A stretch of DNA of 64,000 nucleotides from Terfezia claveryi. Its lineage: Eukaryota; Ascomycota; Pezizomycetes; Pezizales; Pezizaceae. Position numbers and translations under genes: made by a program. The notes beneath the pieces are model-generated. The model did not search any database and had not been told where the DNA came from. It saw nothing but the letters and a program-made list of their open reading frames with translations. Shown here in pieces: positions 11,901 through 24,583 of the stretch. Positions within the stretch are counted from its first letter, which is position 1. Every line of letters begins with the position of its first letter. The stretch is taken from NCBI GenBank assembly GCA_015179025.1, contig WHUX01000110.1, forward strand, positions 1-64,000. Direction: 5' to 3'.

Positions 11901-12094
11901 GTGAAGTGGAGTGGAGTGGTGGCAAGACCTGCTAAGCTACAAAGTGACTAACCTAATATTCTAATATAGAACTTCAGAATAGAATCCACACTATGCTTAC
12001 CAGTATATGGAGTGCGGGTATAGAGGTCAAGAAATGTATAGAAGAGGAAGATTTTGGTGATGATAATAAGGTCATTGGAGAACTGTTGGCATGA
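8951..12094 (+). pseudogene. KDZ-family (Kyakuja-Dileera-Zisupton) transposase, five exons, eight in-frame TAG
   Basis: Exons 8951-9395, 9457-10472, 10542-10969, 11037-11896 and 11970-12094 join in one frame of 958 codons. Recognisable parts, in order, are a Cys cluster before the core (ECDCQERK, then YSFCNCGQR), a CPACF motif, the acidic motif SIDGDMQL, the family hallmark FDETGLMGMVCHHGCP, and FHIYAHEYKC followed by SAPRRQQRIDNHA. A helical C-terminus closes the protein. KDZ enzymes are cut-and-paste DNA transposases common in fungi, often with CxC cysteine clusters. The frame carries TAG at 9281, 9762, 10044, 11629, 11680, 11728, 11776 and 11815, but no TAA, no TGA and no frameshift; all four introns keep GT-AG ends. 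Terminal inverted repeats were not found. It is probably inactivated by C-to-T mutation. Confidence 0.85.
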
Positions 12095-12200
12095 GAAGCT
12101 GCCAGAGACTTTAATTGAATTGTGAAGTTTTTATATTTTATTTTTTAAGACACGGCTATGGATTTGAGTTCATAATAATTATGTAGCTGAAGCCACGAAA

Positions 12201-12489
12201 CCATCATATAAAGGTATATCGTCCTGTAAAAGCATATACATATGAGACCTGCACTTGCCCGGCAAGATCGAATAAGCCGGCAAGACCGAATAAGCTATCA
12301 TATAAAGGCATATCATCCCATATAAGACTTGCACTTGCTGGCAAGACCGAATTAAGCCATCATATGAAGGCATATCATCCCATATAAGCATATACATATA
12401 AGACCTGTACTTGCATTGGCCCAGCAATACTGAATAAGCCACAATATGAAGCCGTATAGTCTGGTACAAGCATATATATAATGGTATCA
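12201..12489. repeat. Degenerate tandem repeat, units of about 60-82 bp
   Basis: About four copies of a unit starting CCATCATATAAAGGTATATC recur near 12201, 12296, 12355 and 12437. Each continues with a TATAAGCATATACATA-like part and an ACTTGC...GGCAAGACCGAATAAG part. Unit 2 lacks an internal segment, and unit 4 is partial and more diverged. Frames on the minus strand (for example 12179-12592) follow the repeat and are not genes. Confidence 0.7.
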
Positions 12490-14848
12490 TGTAGAAGAGA
12501 ATATTGCCGTGGCCGATGAAAATCTCAAAAACTATAAAGAGAATCAGATAATATATTAGGTTTGGATCATGGGAAGTGAATAGCACGCACATCTCATGTG
12601 GTGAGGATAAGCTTAACTTAATCAGATTCTTTTGCTAGTGTGTGCATTTCATAAGGGGTGGACTAATCTGAAGACGGCACATAGCAGTCTTCATTATCAA
12701 CACGGAAGACAAATATTGCACGGCACGTAGTAGTCTTTATTATCAGCACGGAAGACTAAAGTTTGCGCACACGAACAGTCTTCGCCACCCAGCCTGAAGA
12801 CATAATGTGTGCCAAGAAGTTATTTTAGCGCGGGTGGGATTGCCCTGCCGTGTACATTACTTAACAATGGGGGCATTTTAGAATTGCCCCATTCTTAAGT
12901 AATGTTCGAGCTGCATGCTAGAGGTGAATTTAATAAAGAACCGCGCAAGTGATTAAACATCAAATAAAAAGATAAATAGAAAAACATAATTATAAGGAGT
13001 CCGACATGCACATCAGTAGAATATGTCAGTTGAAGGAGTTTAAAGGTGCATCTAGTGGATTTTATACAGTGATTTTGAAGCCATCATCGACGTGTTTTTC
13101 TTTCTGCTCGAAGTCGCCAGTCACATGCATTTTTCTATGTACTTAAATATGACTCGAGCGGTATCCTTAGCTGTCACCGTGAAATGAAATTTTTCACGTA
13201 CTGACCAATGCTCAATATTGTTTTTTAGAGCATCGAATGACATAACTGCCCTAGTTCTGATATAGGTAAAAGGTTCTGTAAGCCGTGATCTAGTACCATA
13301 GGTCTGGTAAAGTTTAACAGTCACGGTTATTACTCGAGTCATTTTAAGGTACCTCTATATCGCCGTGCTCTATCCCACTTGCGCTTTATCCCCTTCATGA
13401 TCTTTAATTACTTGTGCTCTATGTCTCTGTTCTTTGTTTAATTACGTATCCCACTATAAAATAACCCCAATATTGGATATACCTCTATTTGAGTCTGTAC
13501 GTCTATGGAGCTATGAGACGGCTCTATAGACATGCGGCATGGGAGTGTCGCTGTGGCATTGAAGAACCGTTGTTGGAGTGCACATATATGTGCCATGCCG
13601 CAACGGCCCAGAACATACATATAATATGTCGTGTAAACAAGTCGTACCGATGTGACCGGTAGTTTATAGCAAAGTGATTTAGGCATTCCACAACGACTCC
13701 CTACATTACTAACGGCAACATAACCAAACAATGCAGATTGCTGAGATGGTATCTTTGTAATTAACTACACTAGTAATACAGGTTTAGGTAGAACGCCGCC
13801 GCCCGCCCCCTCGATCTACATATAAACTCGTACCCACATGTAGGATGTTACTCCAGCAACCGACCCCAACAAAGACCTAATAGCCAGCCCTACCCACGTT
13901 CACCTCCAGCAAATCGAAATAGCAATTGTACTTCGACAGCGAGTCGTAGCAGAGGAAAGGGTAGAGCTTAGTACAATATCCCCATCAGAAGAAAAGAGAA
14001 GTTCTTGTGAGGGTTCACCGATAGACGGTGGTGGCTGGAAAATATGATTGACTTCGTATTTCCCGCCCCTCACAGAACTTCGTTCCATAAAACCACCAAA
14101 CTTTAATAATGCCGTGTGTTGTCCAGTTAGGGCTTTAATGTGAAAAAGTCCGAGCTTGGTGACAATTCCCAACATTCCTTCCATCCATTCTCAACCTGCC
14201 GACTACCAGAACATTCGACCACTAGCGCTACCGGATTTGTTTGACAAGGATGACTTAAGATTTGTTGCGCCAGAAATCTTTCGTCTGTCGTTTTATGATG
14301 CAATCCACATAAACCTGAATCACTCCCAATCCCTCCTTCCTCTCAGTGCAACGCCGTTCCATCCGATGGAGTCGAGGAAGAAAGATCGTGTCGATGGATC
14401 CGGCAAAGAAAGGAAAGTAAAGACTAACCCCAACCCAACAAATCAAACCAAGAAAAGAAACAGAAAAGCCTATGCGCCCGTCCAACAAACCCATTATTGA
14501 CCCGTAGTACGAGTGTGATGCTGACTTCAAAAGATCACTGGCACCGCCTGACTGCAGCAACCCATAATCGCGAAAACCTCAACATCCCCATAGCCCCAAG
14601 TATAGAAACATGCAAATTCGCCCAACAATTCTGGGAATTGTTACATCCAACCACCCTAATATACAATGCCCAAAGCATTAGTAGAATCGGAATTGCCACC
14701 CCCACCCCTCCCCCCCGCCCCCAACCACAGAAGTTTTGCGCTTTTTTTCCATAAATAATCATTCCATCTTCACTAGCGAACATCACATCTCAACAACCCA
14801 ACAATCTGGAACCCTCCCTTTCCTGCGGCAGTTGGGTAGATCAGCACA
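12490..14848. other. Intergenic stretch with small repeats and one hairpin
   Basis: Two diverged direct copies of a unit of about 45 bp lie at 12664-12765 (GCACATAGCAGTCTTCATTA versus GCACGTAGTAGTCTTTATTA, differing by transitions). A perfect-looking inverted repeat lies at 12854-12905. Short open frames at 13121-13342 and 13438-13731 (minus) and at 13900-14184 (minus) or 14156-14500 (plus) match nothing I know. The last part, next to dhh1, probably includes its 3' untranslated region. Confidence 0.45.
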
Positions 14849-16774
14849 CTACATGGCCCTCACAGAGGGACCCCCTTCATGTGCATTAAAACCATTTGGC
14901 CGGCCTTGCTGGCTCTGGTTATTGTACCTGGGAGGTCTTCGATTTTGGTGATTTTGGGCCGCTGAGTTGGGGTTTTGGTAATGACCTTGTGGAGGAACTT
15001 GCTGGGTAGGTGGGGGCGCTCCTTGTGCTTGCGATGAAGGACCAAGGCTTGGCCTAGGCTTTTGTTGGGAATTCTGGGGCTGCCGAGGAAATTGATAAGA
15101 TCCAGTTGAAGAATTGTAGTTCTGTTGACGTTGAGGCGTATTGTGATGTGAATTAGAGGTGTTTGATGGGCGGCTTTGTTGCCTCTGTTCGGCTTCTTTC
15201 TTTTCCGCTGTTGTAGGTGGGGGTGGCCTTGGGATTGTTTCAGGGGAGTCGTAGACATATAGTTTCTTATCTATGGTAGGTGGAATAGGCTGAATCTCTG
15301 TTCCTAATTCCTGCTCAATTTTATACAGGTTGAACCTAGGGATTGTTAGCAATAAAAGTGGGAGAAGAGATTGCGTGTCATACCGATCGTCCCAGTTGAT
15401 TAAATTTATAGCAAGACCAAGATGGCCAAACCTTCCCGAGCGACCAATGCGGTGAAGATAGGTTTCAGCGTTCTTTGGGAAGTCAAAATTGATAACGACA
15501 TTCACCGCTTGAATATCGATACCACGAGTAAGAAGATCGGAGCAAACAAGATTGCGACATACACCATTTCGGAAATCGTGAAATACTCTGTTCCTATGGT
15601 TCTGAAGCATCTTTGCGTGGCTGTAGAAGCATGAATAGCCAAGTTCCGTGATTTTCTTGGCTAGCAATTCAACGCGGTTTGTCGAGTTGCAGAAAATGAT
15701 CGATTGATTAATTTGGAGCTAAAGAATCGGCATCCTCTTTGTTAGAATAGCTAAGATTTCTACAATGGGGCAGGCAATACCTTAGAAAATAGGGTATTAA
15801 GGCAATGTACTTTCTGCTTTTCTTCAACGAAAGCATAGTACTGAGTAACTCCGCGAAGGGTGAGCTCGTCCATCAAATTAATCTCGTATGGTTGCCTCAG
15901 GTGTTTATCCTATGCGGTGTTAACTGTGTTTGCTAGAACCCAAAAGAATTGCCAACGAACCATAAAACTCTTTACAACGAGTGGAAAGGTAGCACTGAAG
16001 AGCATAGTCTGACGATCGACAGGGAAATATGCAAGCAATTGTTCTATAATAGGAGTGAACTCCGGGCTTAAGAGCTTGTCGGCTTCATCCATTATGAAAA
16101 TAGGACACTCGCTGAAATCCGCAACACCCTTCCCTGCAAGATCCAAAATTCTGCCCGGAGTACCAACAAGTATGTGTACTGCATCATTAAGTCGGATGAT
16201 GTCATCCTTGAGACCAGTTCCTCCGGTAGTCACCATGACATTGATACCCAAATGTTTGCCTAGTGTTTTACAGACCTGTGATGTTTGCAGAGCCAATTCT
16301 CTTGTGGGGACAAGAATTAAGGCCTGGGTCTTTGTGCTCTTTGGATTAACCCTCTCCAAGGCTGGAATAACGAACGCCGCCGTTTTCCCTGTTCCATTCT
16401 TTGCTCTTGCGAGGATGTCTCGACCAGTTAATGCGACTGGTATGGTTTCTTCTTGTATAGGTGATGGCTTATCAAATCCCGCTTCGAATATACCCATCAA
16501 TAGTTCTCGCTTGATGTATAAATCTTCAAATTCTAGACCTTTAGTGGCAGTGACATCCTATTCGAACTCGTTAGCCATAGCCGAAGTACAATCGATAGTA
16601 GATATCGTACTTCAGTTTGTGGTCTTAGATCTTTTGCTGGAGCTTTAAGATTTGCTTTCCAATCTCCATCCTGTCCACTAATCATTTTATCAGTCAAATG
16701 TTAGGATTAACAAGGGCCACTGATATTTACCTTATGGACGTATTCTCCAATTGCTCGGCAAGAGCCGCCGACAT
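14849..16774 (-). CDS. dhh1: Dhh1/DDX6-type DEAD-box RNA helicase
   Basis: Exons 16731-16774, 16611-16677, 15961-16557, 15781-15909, 15384-15718 and 14849-15335 join into 552 residues. The helicase core shows AKNGTGKT (about 89-96, ATP binding), [12 protein letters not shown] (194-197), the SAT motif in LFSATFP, and the C-terminal RecA motifs [11 protein letters not shown] and [10 protein letters not shown]. The N-terminus ([20 protein letters not shown]) and [16 protein letters not shown] are typical of Dhh1. Dhh1 activates decapping and represses translation in cytoplasmic P-bodies. The long Gln/Pro/Asn-rich tail (about 395-552) is usual in fungal orthologues. The third intron begins GTTCGT, a less common donor; removing it restores the family sequence [11 protein letters not shown]. 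Five introns of 48-62 bp. Confidence 0.97.
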
Positions 16775-17682
16775 TGAATATGTGGGAATGAGTTAACGGT
16801 GATTTAGATAGAAGAGAGATGGTGTCAAGTAAGGTCTTGGGTATAACAAAGCTGGAACAGATCCCCTAATGAAACAGATAGCAAAGATTGGATGCTAAAT
16901 ACAATGTGGTCTGCTTCCAGGAAGAGCGTTGACAAGGTGAGGTGGGGATGGATGGCTCTTAGTGCAAGAATCGACTATTTTGGCCTAACCAAGTATGTAG
17001 AAAGCTTAGGAACGGAATTGGAGACCAAATGCGTATGAATTATGGTTCCTATATTCTGACTGAGGCAATAATGATAGGGTATGGCAGTTATTGATATGTG
17101 AGAATCACAGAGAGGTGCGAGGCGTGCTGTCACTGAGGGGAAGGGCTCCTGAAGCGACGTATGATCAGTGGCAATCCAGAGAGTTTTGAATTGTGCTGTA
17201 GAGAGTAAGTTTCAGATCACAGTGGTGTAGAGCAGAAAGGACGAATAGTGAATATCGATTAATGGAGAAGAGCGTAGGTTGAGGAGCAAGGGTATTGTGT
17301 AGGTTTAAGTGTGGTGGTTGGAGGATCTGGTGGTGGTGGAATCGAGATACAAGACAAGAGGAGCGACTCGGACTAGCATTAGTTAAAGCGATGCCCCGCC
17401 AAGCCCCTGGCAGACGCTTGAACTAGGCCTTACTAAGCAACTCTGCTTGTGTGCTTGCCAATTTCGGAGATGATACGGTTGCTGTATTTATCACAACCTC
17501 TGGTAGAGACTGTATTTATGTCAGATAATTGGGTACAAGAGCAGGCAGGATACACTGGCATGCAACATGTGACCATGTGAGAGCTAGCTAACAATATAAG
17601 TATGAGCAATGGGGGATATGGATACATGTACTGCCAAAGGAAAGAAAAGCCCATTACGCATATCCCACATCTCTCGCATCAA
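16775..17682. other. Upstream region of dhh1 and 3' flank of smc6
   Basis: This 0.9-kb gap separates the dhh1 start codon from the smc6 stop codon; both genes are on the minus strand. It should hold the dhh1 promoter and leader and the smc6 3' untranslated region. I see no conserved gene. Open frames on the plus strand around 17602-18004 are antisense to smc6 exons and are not supported. Confidence 0.5.
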
Positions 17683-20600
17683 TCAGCCTCGAGTTATGGT
17701 GAGACTGCCTTGATTACGTTCAGGATCGCGCAATCTCGTGACCTTCACATCTGCAGAGGTATCAATGCTGCTCATATCCTGGGGCGTGATGAGTATGAAC
17801 TGCTTTCCAATGGACCTCCTCGCCGCCTCGATCTGTAAGGCCGATACTGTGAGAACTCATATTAAAAATAGGGGGTTGATAACGTACCATCATTTTAACG
17901 CTGATAGTGCGGTTCACAGAATCCATAAAGACATCAAACTCGTCAAGACATCGAATAGGAGAACCCATCGCCTCCCAGAGTGCAAGGAGCAAGCAGACGG
18001 TTGAGAAAGAGCGTTCTCCACCAGACAGCGTCTTAGGACCCCGACCTGCTTCCGACTCTTGCTGACTTGGTTGAACCTACGAAACAGATGAGTAATAAAT
18101 AACACATGATAGTTATTAACTTCTCATACGCACCTCCAACTTCAATTCCTGATTGTCATGGTCGATACGGAGGCGGCCCCTGAAAGCCCTCTGGGACATC
18201 AACCACATAAATTGTGCTCTGGCTCTCGCACTGATGTAGTGACGGAACTTCTTCCATCGTACAGTTCTGTCCTTATAACTATGTTTCATAATCTCGAGAA
18301 GTTTCTGCATGTCCCCAAGATCTCGTCTTGCCCGCACATAGCTACTTACTGCGACTTCGCATGCTGCCGCAATCTCCTCGAGGGTGCCGCCAATGCTGTG
18401 TATACATTAGCATCAACCTAACTAAAAGGATTTTCTCAACACTACTGACCGTCGATTGAACTCATCCAACTCCTTTGTCAGCTTCTTTAGCATTTGATCT
18501 AGTTTGTGTGCAGTGGCTCCCCTTGGAACCTTGACACGTTCACAAACCGCATTCGCTTTGACAGTGAATTGCTATGTATAGTCAGTCAGCAAAGGTGAAC
18601 CAGACCAAAGGTATCATGTCAACTCCCACCTGTACAATTCGCTCTCTTGCATCGTGCTGCTGTTGTTGGCGACATAATTCCGCTTGTGCCACTTCGAGTT
18701 TGGTATGCCAGTGATTTTTATCTGTCAAAGCCTGCTGGCGTTTGGCCATGACATCGCTCAACTCTTGCTGTGATTGTGTCAGTTCACATGTTCACCAGGG
18801 CTTTAGCTCAGCCTACCTCGCGCTTATGAACTGCCTTGCGGCCCGTTTCTAGCCGACTCTTGAGATTGCCAAGTTGTTGTTTATGTGATTCTTGCTCCAC
18901 ATTCAAGGTCCGTCTTGTTACAGACAACTCCATATAAACCTGTTCATCTGAGTCTAGCTCATTTTTGAGAGTCTAATGAAATGTAAGCCGTGTTGTTATC
19001 ACAAACCAGAGCAATTAATGCCCACCTCGAGTTGCGTTTCGAGAGTCCCCAGTCTGCTATCTGCTACATTTTCCTCAATATCGTTGACAATCTTTTCGAT
19101 CCGATCCTCGAGCCGTTGTCGTTGGATCCTGAGCTGCTTCTTTCGACCTTCAAAAGATCGCAAACTATTTCCTAGTTCGGCAGCAATCTGATCTTTCTCT
19201 CTCTTGAGCCTCCTTAAATCCTCTATCTCTCGATCTAGTTGCTCAAGTTCTAATCGTATTTCTCTACACGGCATTAGGCGATCGTTAACTTGAACTAGGG
19301 ACCAGGTACGTACCTCCTTTGATTGTCAAGGTCCGTTTTCATTCGTGGTGCTCCAGGCCAGGCCTTTACCGGTTTAACCGCATTACCGCCGACTCTGTTG
19401 CTAATTAGTCACAAGAAATTGTATGCCTCACCACCTCGCATGCCCATGGGAGTGCAGATTAAAAGAGAAAAACAGTAAATCAGACTGAATGAGGTGGAAG
19501 CTCACCTTCCACCGATTCTCAAACCCCATCCCCTTTTCCCTAGGTTTTTTGCGTAGCAAACTTGGATATTCCTGCTATTATGCTCAGTCACAGTGGACCA
19601 CACCGCGTTGGCGTCTTCTTGGTCATCGAAAAGCAACGCCTGTTCAATACTATTTTGAATGACTAAATGCTTCAATACGAGTGGGTGCGATATCTTGGAT
19701 GGCTGTTAGTGAATGTACAACAGCGTGTATGTTACTCTTACCTCGAGTACTCTCAGGATAGTATCATATTGTTCGTCAGGTTCGCGGAGTTTGAGCGATG
19801 TGTTTTTACATATCGAGACAGGGAATTGGCTGTTAATCTTTAGTATAACAGGCTTAGAGGGTTGTAACTTTAACTCACTAGTTGTTATTATACATTAGCT
19901 TTCGTAGAAGGCTTTGATCGTCATAGTTGGTGACTACAAAGCCTGAAAGCCCATTACCGAAAATAGTTTCAAGGATAGGGGACCAGTCCTGCTTTAACAG
20001 TGTCATGTGTCGGCCCAGAGGCCCGATGGGTTTTTCCTTCCAATTACCTTTCCGGGTCTCATCATCGATAAGTCTCAAGAGGTTCTGCATATTTTGCCCA
20101 TAAGCCAGCATAGCTTGGCTCTGAACTATTCGTAGCTCCTGTTCTCGACTGCGGACCCTCTGAATTTCGTCCTGCTTTCCGCTAATTTGCCGTTGAATGT
20201 TCTGAGAACTTTCCTTAACTGTAGTGAGCTGGCTTTGGCATCTGATCTCTTCAGCCTCAAGCTCTTGAGCCTGCGCTGTAACATGATCGCGCTCACGGAT
20301 TTTTCCTTCTTTCTCAGAGACCAACTGAGCATTACTTCCACCATCGATCCCACGGAGCCGTCTCTCTTCCTCGCTTTTCCTTACCTCTGTAACTGCAATC
20401 CGGTTCTTCTGCGCCTGAACTTGAGCTACAGCATCTCTCATATCGGACTGCCCCCACGTCAGCTCCGCCCGTTTGCTCTAAGAGATTGGCTAGTAACCTG
20501 TATTTTCATGAGCTCTTGCCTGGTGGCATCCATCTTTTCTTTAATCTGAAACTCCTCCTCTTCAATTGGCCTAAGCTTCTCTGACTCAGCGGCGAGGTTT

Positions 20601-22046
20601 TCTGCTGCTTGATCTCGAGCTGTATTGACCTCCTCAAAGGCCTTCTCAGATTCATCGATCTTCGTTTGAATGCGTTCTATCAGGTCCTCCGTTTCCCTGA
20701 TCTCCGCGGCAATTTCGTCAAGGTGCTGGAGATGGTCAGTTTGGTCCTAGAAGGATTAAGCCTCAGCACCTAAAAAACAAACCTTCTCCTGGTCCTCAAC
20801 CTGCACCCAGGCCATTTGATGCCGAAGCTGCTGTATCTTCTCTTGTAGCTGCTGCTGACCCTTGCATTGGCCAAGCTTATGCTCCGCTTCCTCCTTGTGT
20901 TTCTTTAGGAGCAACAGGTGCGATCTTTTGGTCTTGAGTGTTGCCTCTGTGTTTATGATGGAGTCGATGAGCAGCTTGTAATCCTGATGCAGCTGCTCCA
21001 ACTGTACTCCTTTGATGAAGAACTTATATTTTTCTCGCTCACTGGAGTTGTTGATGAACTGACGGGCAGCGTCTTGTGTGAGAACGTTCATTGGATTGTC
21101 CACCTGCAGCCCCATATAATCACAGATTTCATCTAACTCTTCTCTCTTATTGGAGATAACTCTGCCTGTTTTGGACTTAACCTTATAGGAGCTGTTGCCT
21201 TCTCGAGAGAAGCTTCTCTCGACAATGATGATGTCACCATATACATCTGGTTTGTAGCCATCTCCACTGTTCTTCAACTTTAGGGTAATACGAGCCTGAC
21301 TGAACGTCCAAAAGTTAGGAACACTGCAATTCGTTATGGGTTCTGCATGAGACGTACTTCTGGCCTTCTTTGATGAACGATTTCAGACTCGATCCGCGAT
21401 TTGTAGAAGTAGCCTTTCCGCCCAGGCAAAGTGTGAGACCAGTAAGAATGGCACTTTTGCCACTGCCATTGTGCCCAATGACAAAGTTGATTAACGGACC
21501 TAGTTTGACTTCCAAATGGGAGTGGCACTACATTCATTATTAGCACTGTAGACAGGGAAGAATTTGGAGTGCTGAGGCTCACCATGAAATTCTCTAATTC
21601 AATAGCTGTGACTATCCCAAAATCTGCAGGAGTCTTGAAAGCGACTCTTGTCAGCTTCATAGCCTCTACGGATATGTGGAGGTCATGCAAACGTTTTGCG
21701 TGTTCTTTGAGTTCTTCTCAACTATGACTCTTGTGGCTCTTTGTGTTGAGGCCTCAATCGCCTCCTCATTGTCATCTTCGTCATTGTCGTCCTCATCAAG
21801 CTGCATTTGCGTTGGATTTAGGACATCATCCTCGTTGTCATCTTCATCACTGTTATGATTTGACTCAGGATTTCTCCGTTGACGTTTATTACTCTATGCA
21901 CAATCTCATCAGTTTGTTTGGACAACTATTAAACGACGGCTTAATTATACTTTTCGGGCACGCGTCGGAGGAGACACTTGACCCTCCGTCTCGGAGCTCG
22001 ATACATCCTCCCCTGAGATTTCCCGTGAGCGTTTCGTGGGCGGCAT
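17683..22046 (-). CDS. smc6: Smc6, structural maintenance of chromosomes protein 6
   Basis: Seventeen exons from ATG 22046 to the stop at 17683-17685 join into 1,159 residues, the usual Smc6 length. An acidic N-terminal tail precedes the Walker A motif GHNGSGKS (about 134-141). Coiled coil follows ([17 protein letters not shown], then long Glu/Gln/Lys-rich helices). The hinge lies around 600-700 ([24 protein letters not shown]) and a second coiled coil comes after it. The ABC signature LSGGERS lies at about 1064-1070 and Walker B CLDEFDV at about 1090-1096. Smc6 pairs with Smc5 and Nse proteins in the nucleus for DNA repair, recombination and replication-fork stability. The first exon (22046-21951) was placed because a TAG precedes the second exon and removing a 57-bp intron joins it in frame. 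The 16 introns make it the most interrupted gene here. Confidence 0.96.
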
Positions 22047-22250
22047 CAGGGTGTGTATGTAGAAATATTGATATGGTGGCTTATGGTTGACGATTGGTTT
22101 TCAAAAGTATGGACGACGCGACGGGCTTGGGCTTGGCAGCCATCTAGCTAATTTGGGAATTTGTATAACACGGATGCGTGTTGACGCACGTGTTTTCTGT
22201 CACATAAGTTACTACGATAGTTTGCTCTATTCTAGAGGCAATAGACATCA

Positions 22251-23668
22251 TTACTCTAGATACTGCTGCAAGGACTGATTATCCGCCAAAAATCCCAGCA
22301 TCTTGCTTATAAATGGTGAATAATCGTGCTGTTTCCTTGTAGCGTATGTGGTGTATGTTTCCAGCTTTTCCTCCTCCTCTCGTATTTTGAATCTCAGTGT
22401 GTCTTGCTCTTGGACCAGCTTTGCCCTTCTATCGACCAGCCGCGCAGCCTCCAACTCGGATTCAATGTCTACAACCATAACCTGGTCAACCTCTGTATCG
22501 CCGATCTCGACTCCAGCACTTTTCCAGTTTACGTCAAGCGAGTCGAGCCTTCGCTCTATCAATCCAACAAGGTTCGCATTTGTGGACAGCTGACTTTGTA
22601 GCATGGTCAATGGTTTCTTTACAATAGCCAAGAGAGTGAACCGGATTTCGTCTTGTTCATAGCGTAGGATCCGTTCTTGGATTTTTGGTGTGGCCAGCGA
22701 AAGCCAGGTCTCACACGTGCATTCACCTGTGGAAGTTAGGTCCCTAATTCTGAAACGCATCGGGTGGAAACCCTTGCCTAACTTCACGGGCTGCCGCTTC
22801 AAACCATCAAGTTCCCATAATGAGTTCCCTATAGGGACATACGCAATAAAGTGAAATGATTCCTCTTCCTCTTCCTCAGCAGTAGATTTCCTCCGTTTGG
22901 AAGCCTCCAGGAGCCCTATATCAGAATCCATCATTTCTGCCTTCCTGTGGCGTGGTCAGCATCAACTTTCAGTAGGCCTGGTGGCCTCTAGCCGGAAGCA
23001 AGTACCTGGCGAAAGCGTTATGACATTGACGAAGGTACTCAAAGTTCGCTAAAGCCAGGCCTCGCAATGGGGGTGATAAGTCGCGAGAGAATTCTCTAAA
23101 GCTTCTAAGATGTTCACCAACATCTACATCAGGACAATTCATGACAATATTTAACATTGCCAGACTGGCACACAGGTTATCCGTGACCTATGGTGGGAAA
23201 ATAGTCAGCTGGTTGATCTCAGTTAAAAAATCAGGCTGGACACACTTGATTTGCGAACCATACACCTTCCGGGCAGCTGACTTCCGCTTCCTCTGGATCA
23301 ACCTCTGATTTCCATCTGAATAAGAAAATGAGACCATAGACAGGCCTGTACCCATTAGTTTCACGATAACAATTCACAAGGTTGTTGGCCCTATACTTTA
23401 TGGCATTTAGAGAGTCCTCGTCCAAACTGTATACTTCTTCAACCTGGGTATCCCGGACCCCAATGTTCTTCAGTAATTCATTGAACACTGCCTATGAACA
23501 TATACCATGAATTAGGCCATACCGCTATTGTGAGAATAGAATATGGGACAAAAACACATTAATGAAGTTACTTACGGGCTCTGATTCTATGGTAGACCAC
23601 CCTGGCCATGTCCGCTTCTCGCTTGCCAGTTGGGCGATAACATCAGGTGATTGGGAGGATATGGACAT
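22251..23668 (-). CDS. uch2: UCH37/UCHL5-type ubiquitin C-terminal hydrolase (family C12)
   Basis: Exons 23576-23668, 23397-23491, 23246-23345, 23006-23187 and 22251-22944 join into 387 residues. The peptidase C12 fold is clear: TWPGWSTIESEPAVFNELL at the start, PVYGLIFLFRWK, and VWFANQVTDNLCAS with the oxyanion Gln96 and catalytic Cys102. EFSRDLSPPLRGLALANFEY follows, then FHFIAYVPIGNSLWELDGL with His188 and Asp203. All catalytic residues are present. The helical C-terminal extension (about 240-387) ends like the ULD tail by which UCH37 binds the proteasome receptor Rpn13. An in-frame ATG at 23725 could add 19 residues; I prefer 23668 because family members begin near there. It lies only 204 bp upstream of smc6 on the same strand. 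The symbol follows the fission-yeast orthologue and is by family. Confidence 0.9.
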
Positions 23669-24583
23669 GGTGTGTTGCTGTGAAAAGCGGAAGTAGGGAG
23701 GATCGATTCGGGTATATGTGCTCACTGAATAAATTATAGAAATTACGAGTGCAAGCCAGACTAGAAAATACGTAGGTGCGGTGGTCTAGACGATATGGCA
23801 CCTCGGTATGTGAATTGGTCTTGGTGTCACGGGACCTTCAACCTTCTTCTGTAAGTATATGTACCAGGGAGGGGCTAGTGCAAGCCAGACTATATGTACC
23901 AGGCAAATTTCATTCTTAAGAAGTAGCAGGGCTAATCAAGAACCTGCTTTGAAACACAATCTTGAACTTAGCTACCTACCTCATCTTCAATGGAGATGCC
24001 TTCGACGCGTCTGGGTCGCGTACAGCTAGTTCGCGCGAAGTCAGCTGGCAGAAATGCCAAGCAGACGACAGAGTTTGGTTTCGTGAGATATACGCAAAGA
24101 AAAGTAAGGAAAAGTAGGGAGTAACCAGACTATATACTTTTGTAGAGCACCGGTACATGCAAAATTGCATCGGAAGACGACAGAGAAGAAGGCCACATTG
24201 TTTAAATATAATAATGTAGCTACATGTTGAATTGGTTGGTTGCATTGCTGCGTGCTAGCCGCATGCACTTAAACTTTTTACAACCTCGTATCTCCATGAA
24301 AAACATAGGAAACAAACACCAAGGTAACCTCTCTTCCTTCCATCACTCACCTCCCGCAGCTAGCACACCGGCACGGAACCCATTACGCTCTATAACCCCA
24401 TCCCTTGACGTACGGGGACCCGCTATTTCTCAACGATCACTTCTGAGGACAATCATTCTCTCGTCCTTGCCCTTAACAGGCCAACCTGCCGCCTGCTTGG
24501 ACTGGTGAAGCCCTCTTCGGGGTTTTGGTCGTGTCTTCTTTCTGGCTACTTATCTATTCCCTCATGCTGGTTCAACGTACAAG
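23669..24583. promoter_or_regulatory. Shared upstream region between the UCH gene and pom152
   Basis: The two genes diverge from this 0.9-kb stretch, which must contain both promoters. It holds three copies of a motif of the form CAAGCCAGACTA or TAACCAGACTA (23752, 23881 and 24122). The sequence ATATGTACCAGG is directly repeated at 23856 and 23893. I cannot assign a TATA box or a factor-binding site with confidence. Confidence 0.4.

Noticed and set aside
13121..14184. Several short frames (73-97 codons) between the repeats and dhh1
   Set aside because: No family resemblance, no plausible partner exons and weak start contexts; 13900-14184 is probably downstream flank of dhh1.
17602..18004. 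Plus-strand open frames of 78-88 codons
   Set aside because: They lie antisense to the last smc6 exons, which encode the conserved ABC signature and Walker B region.
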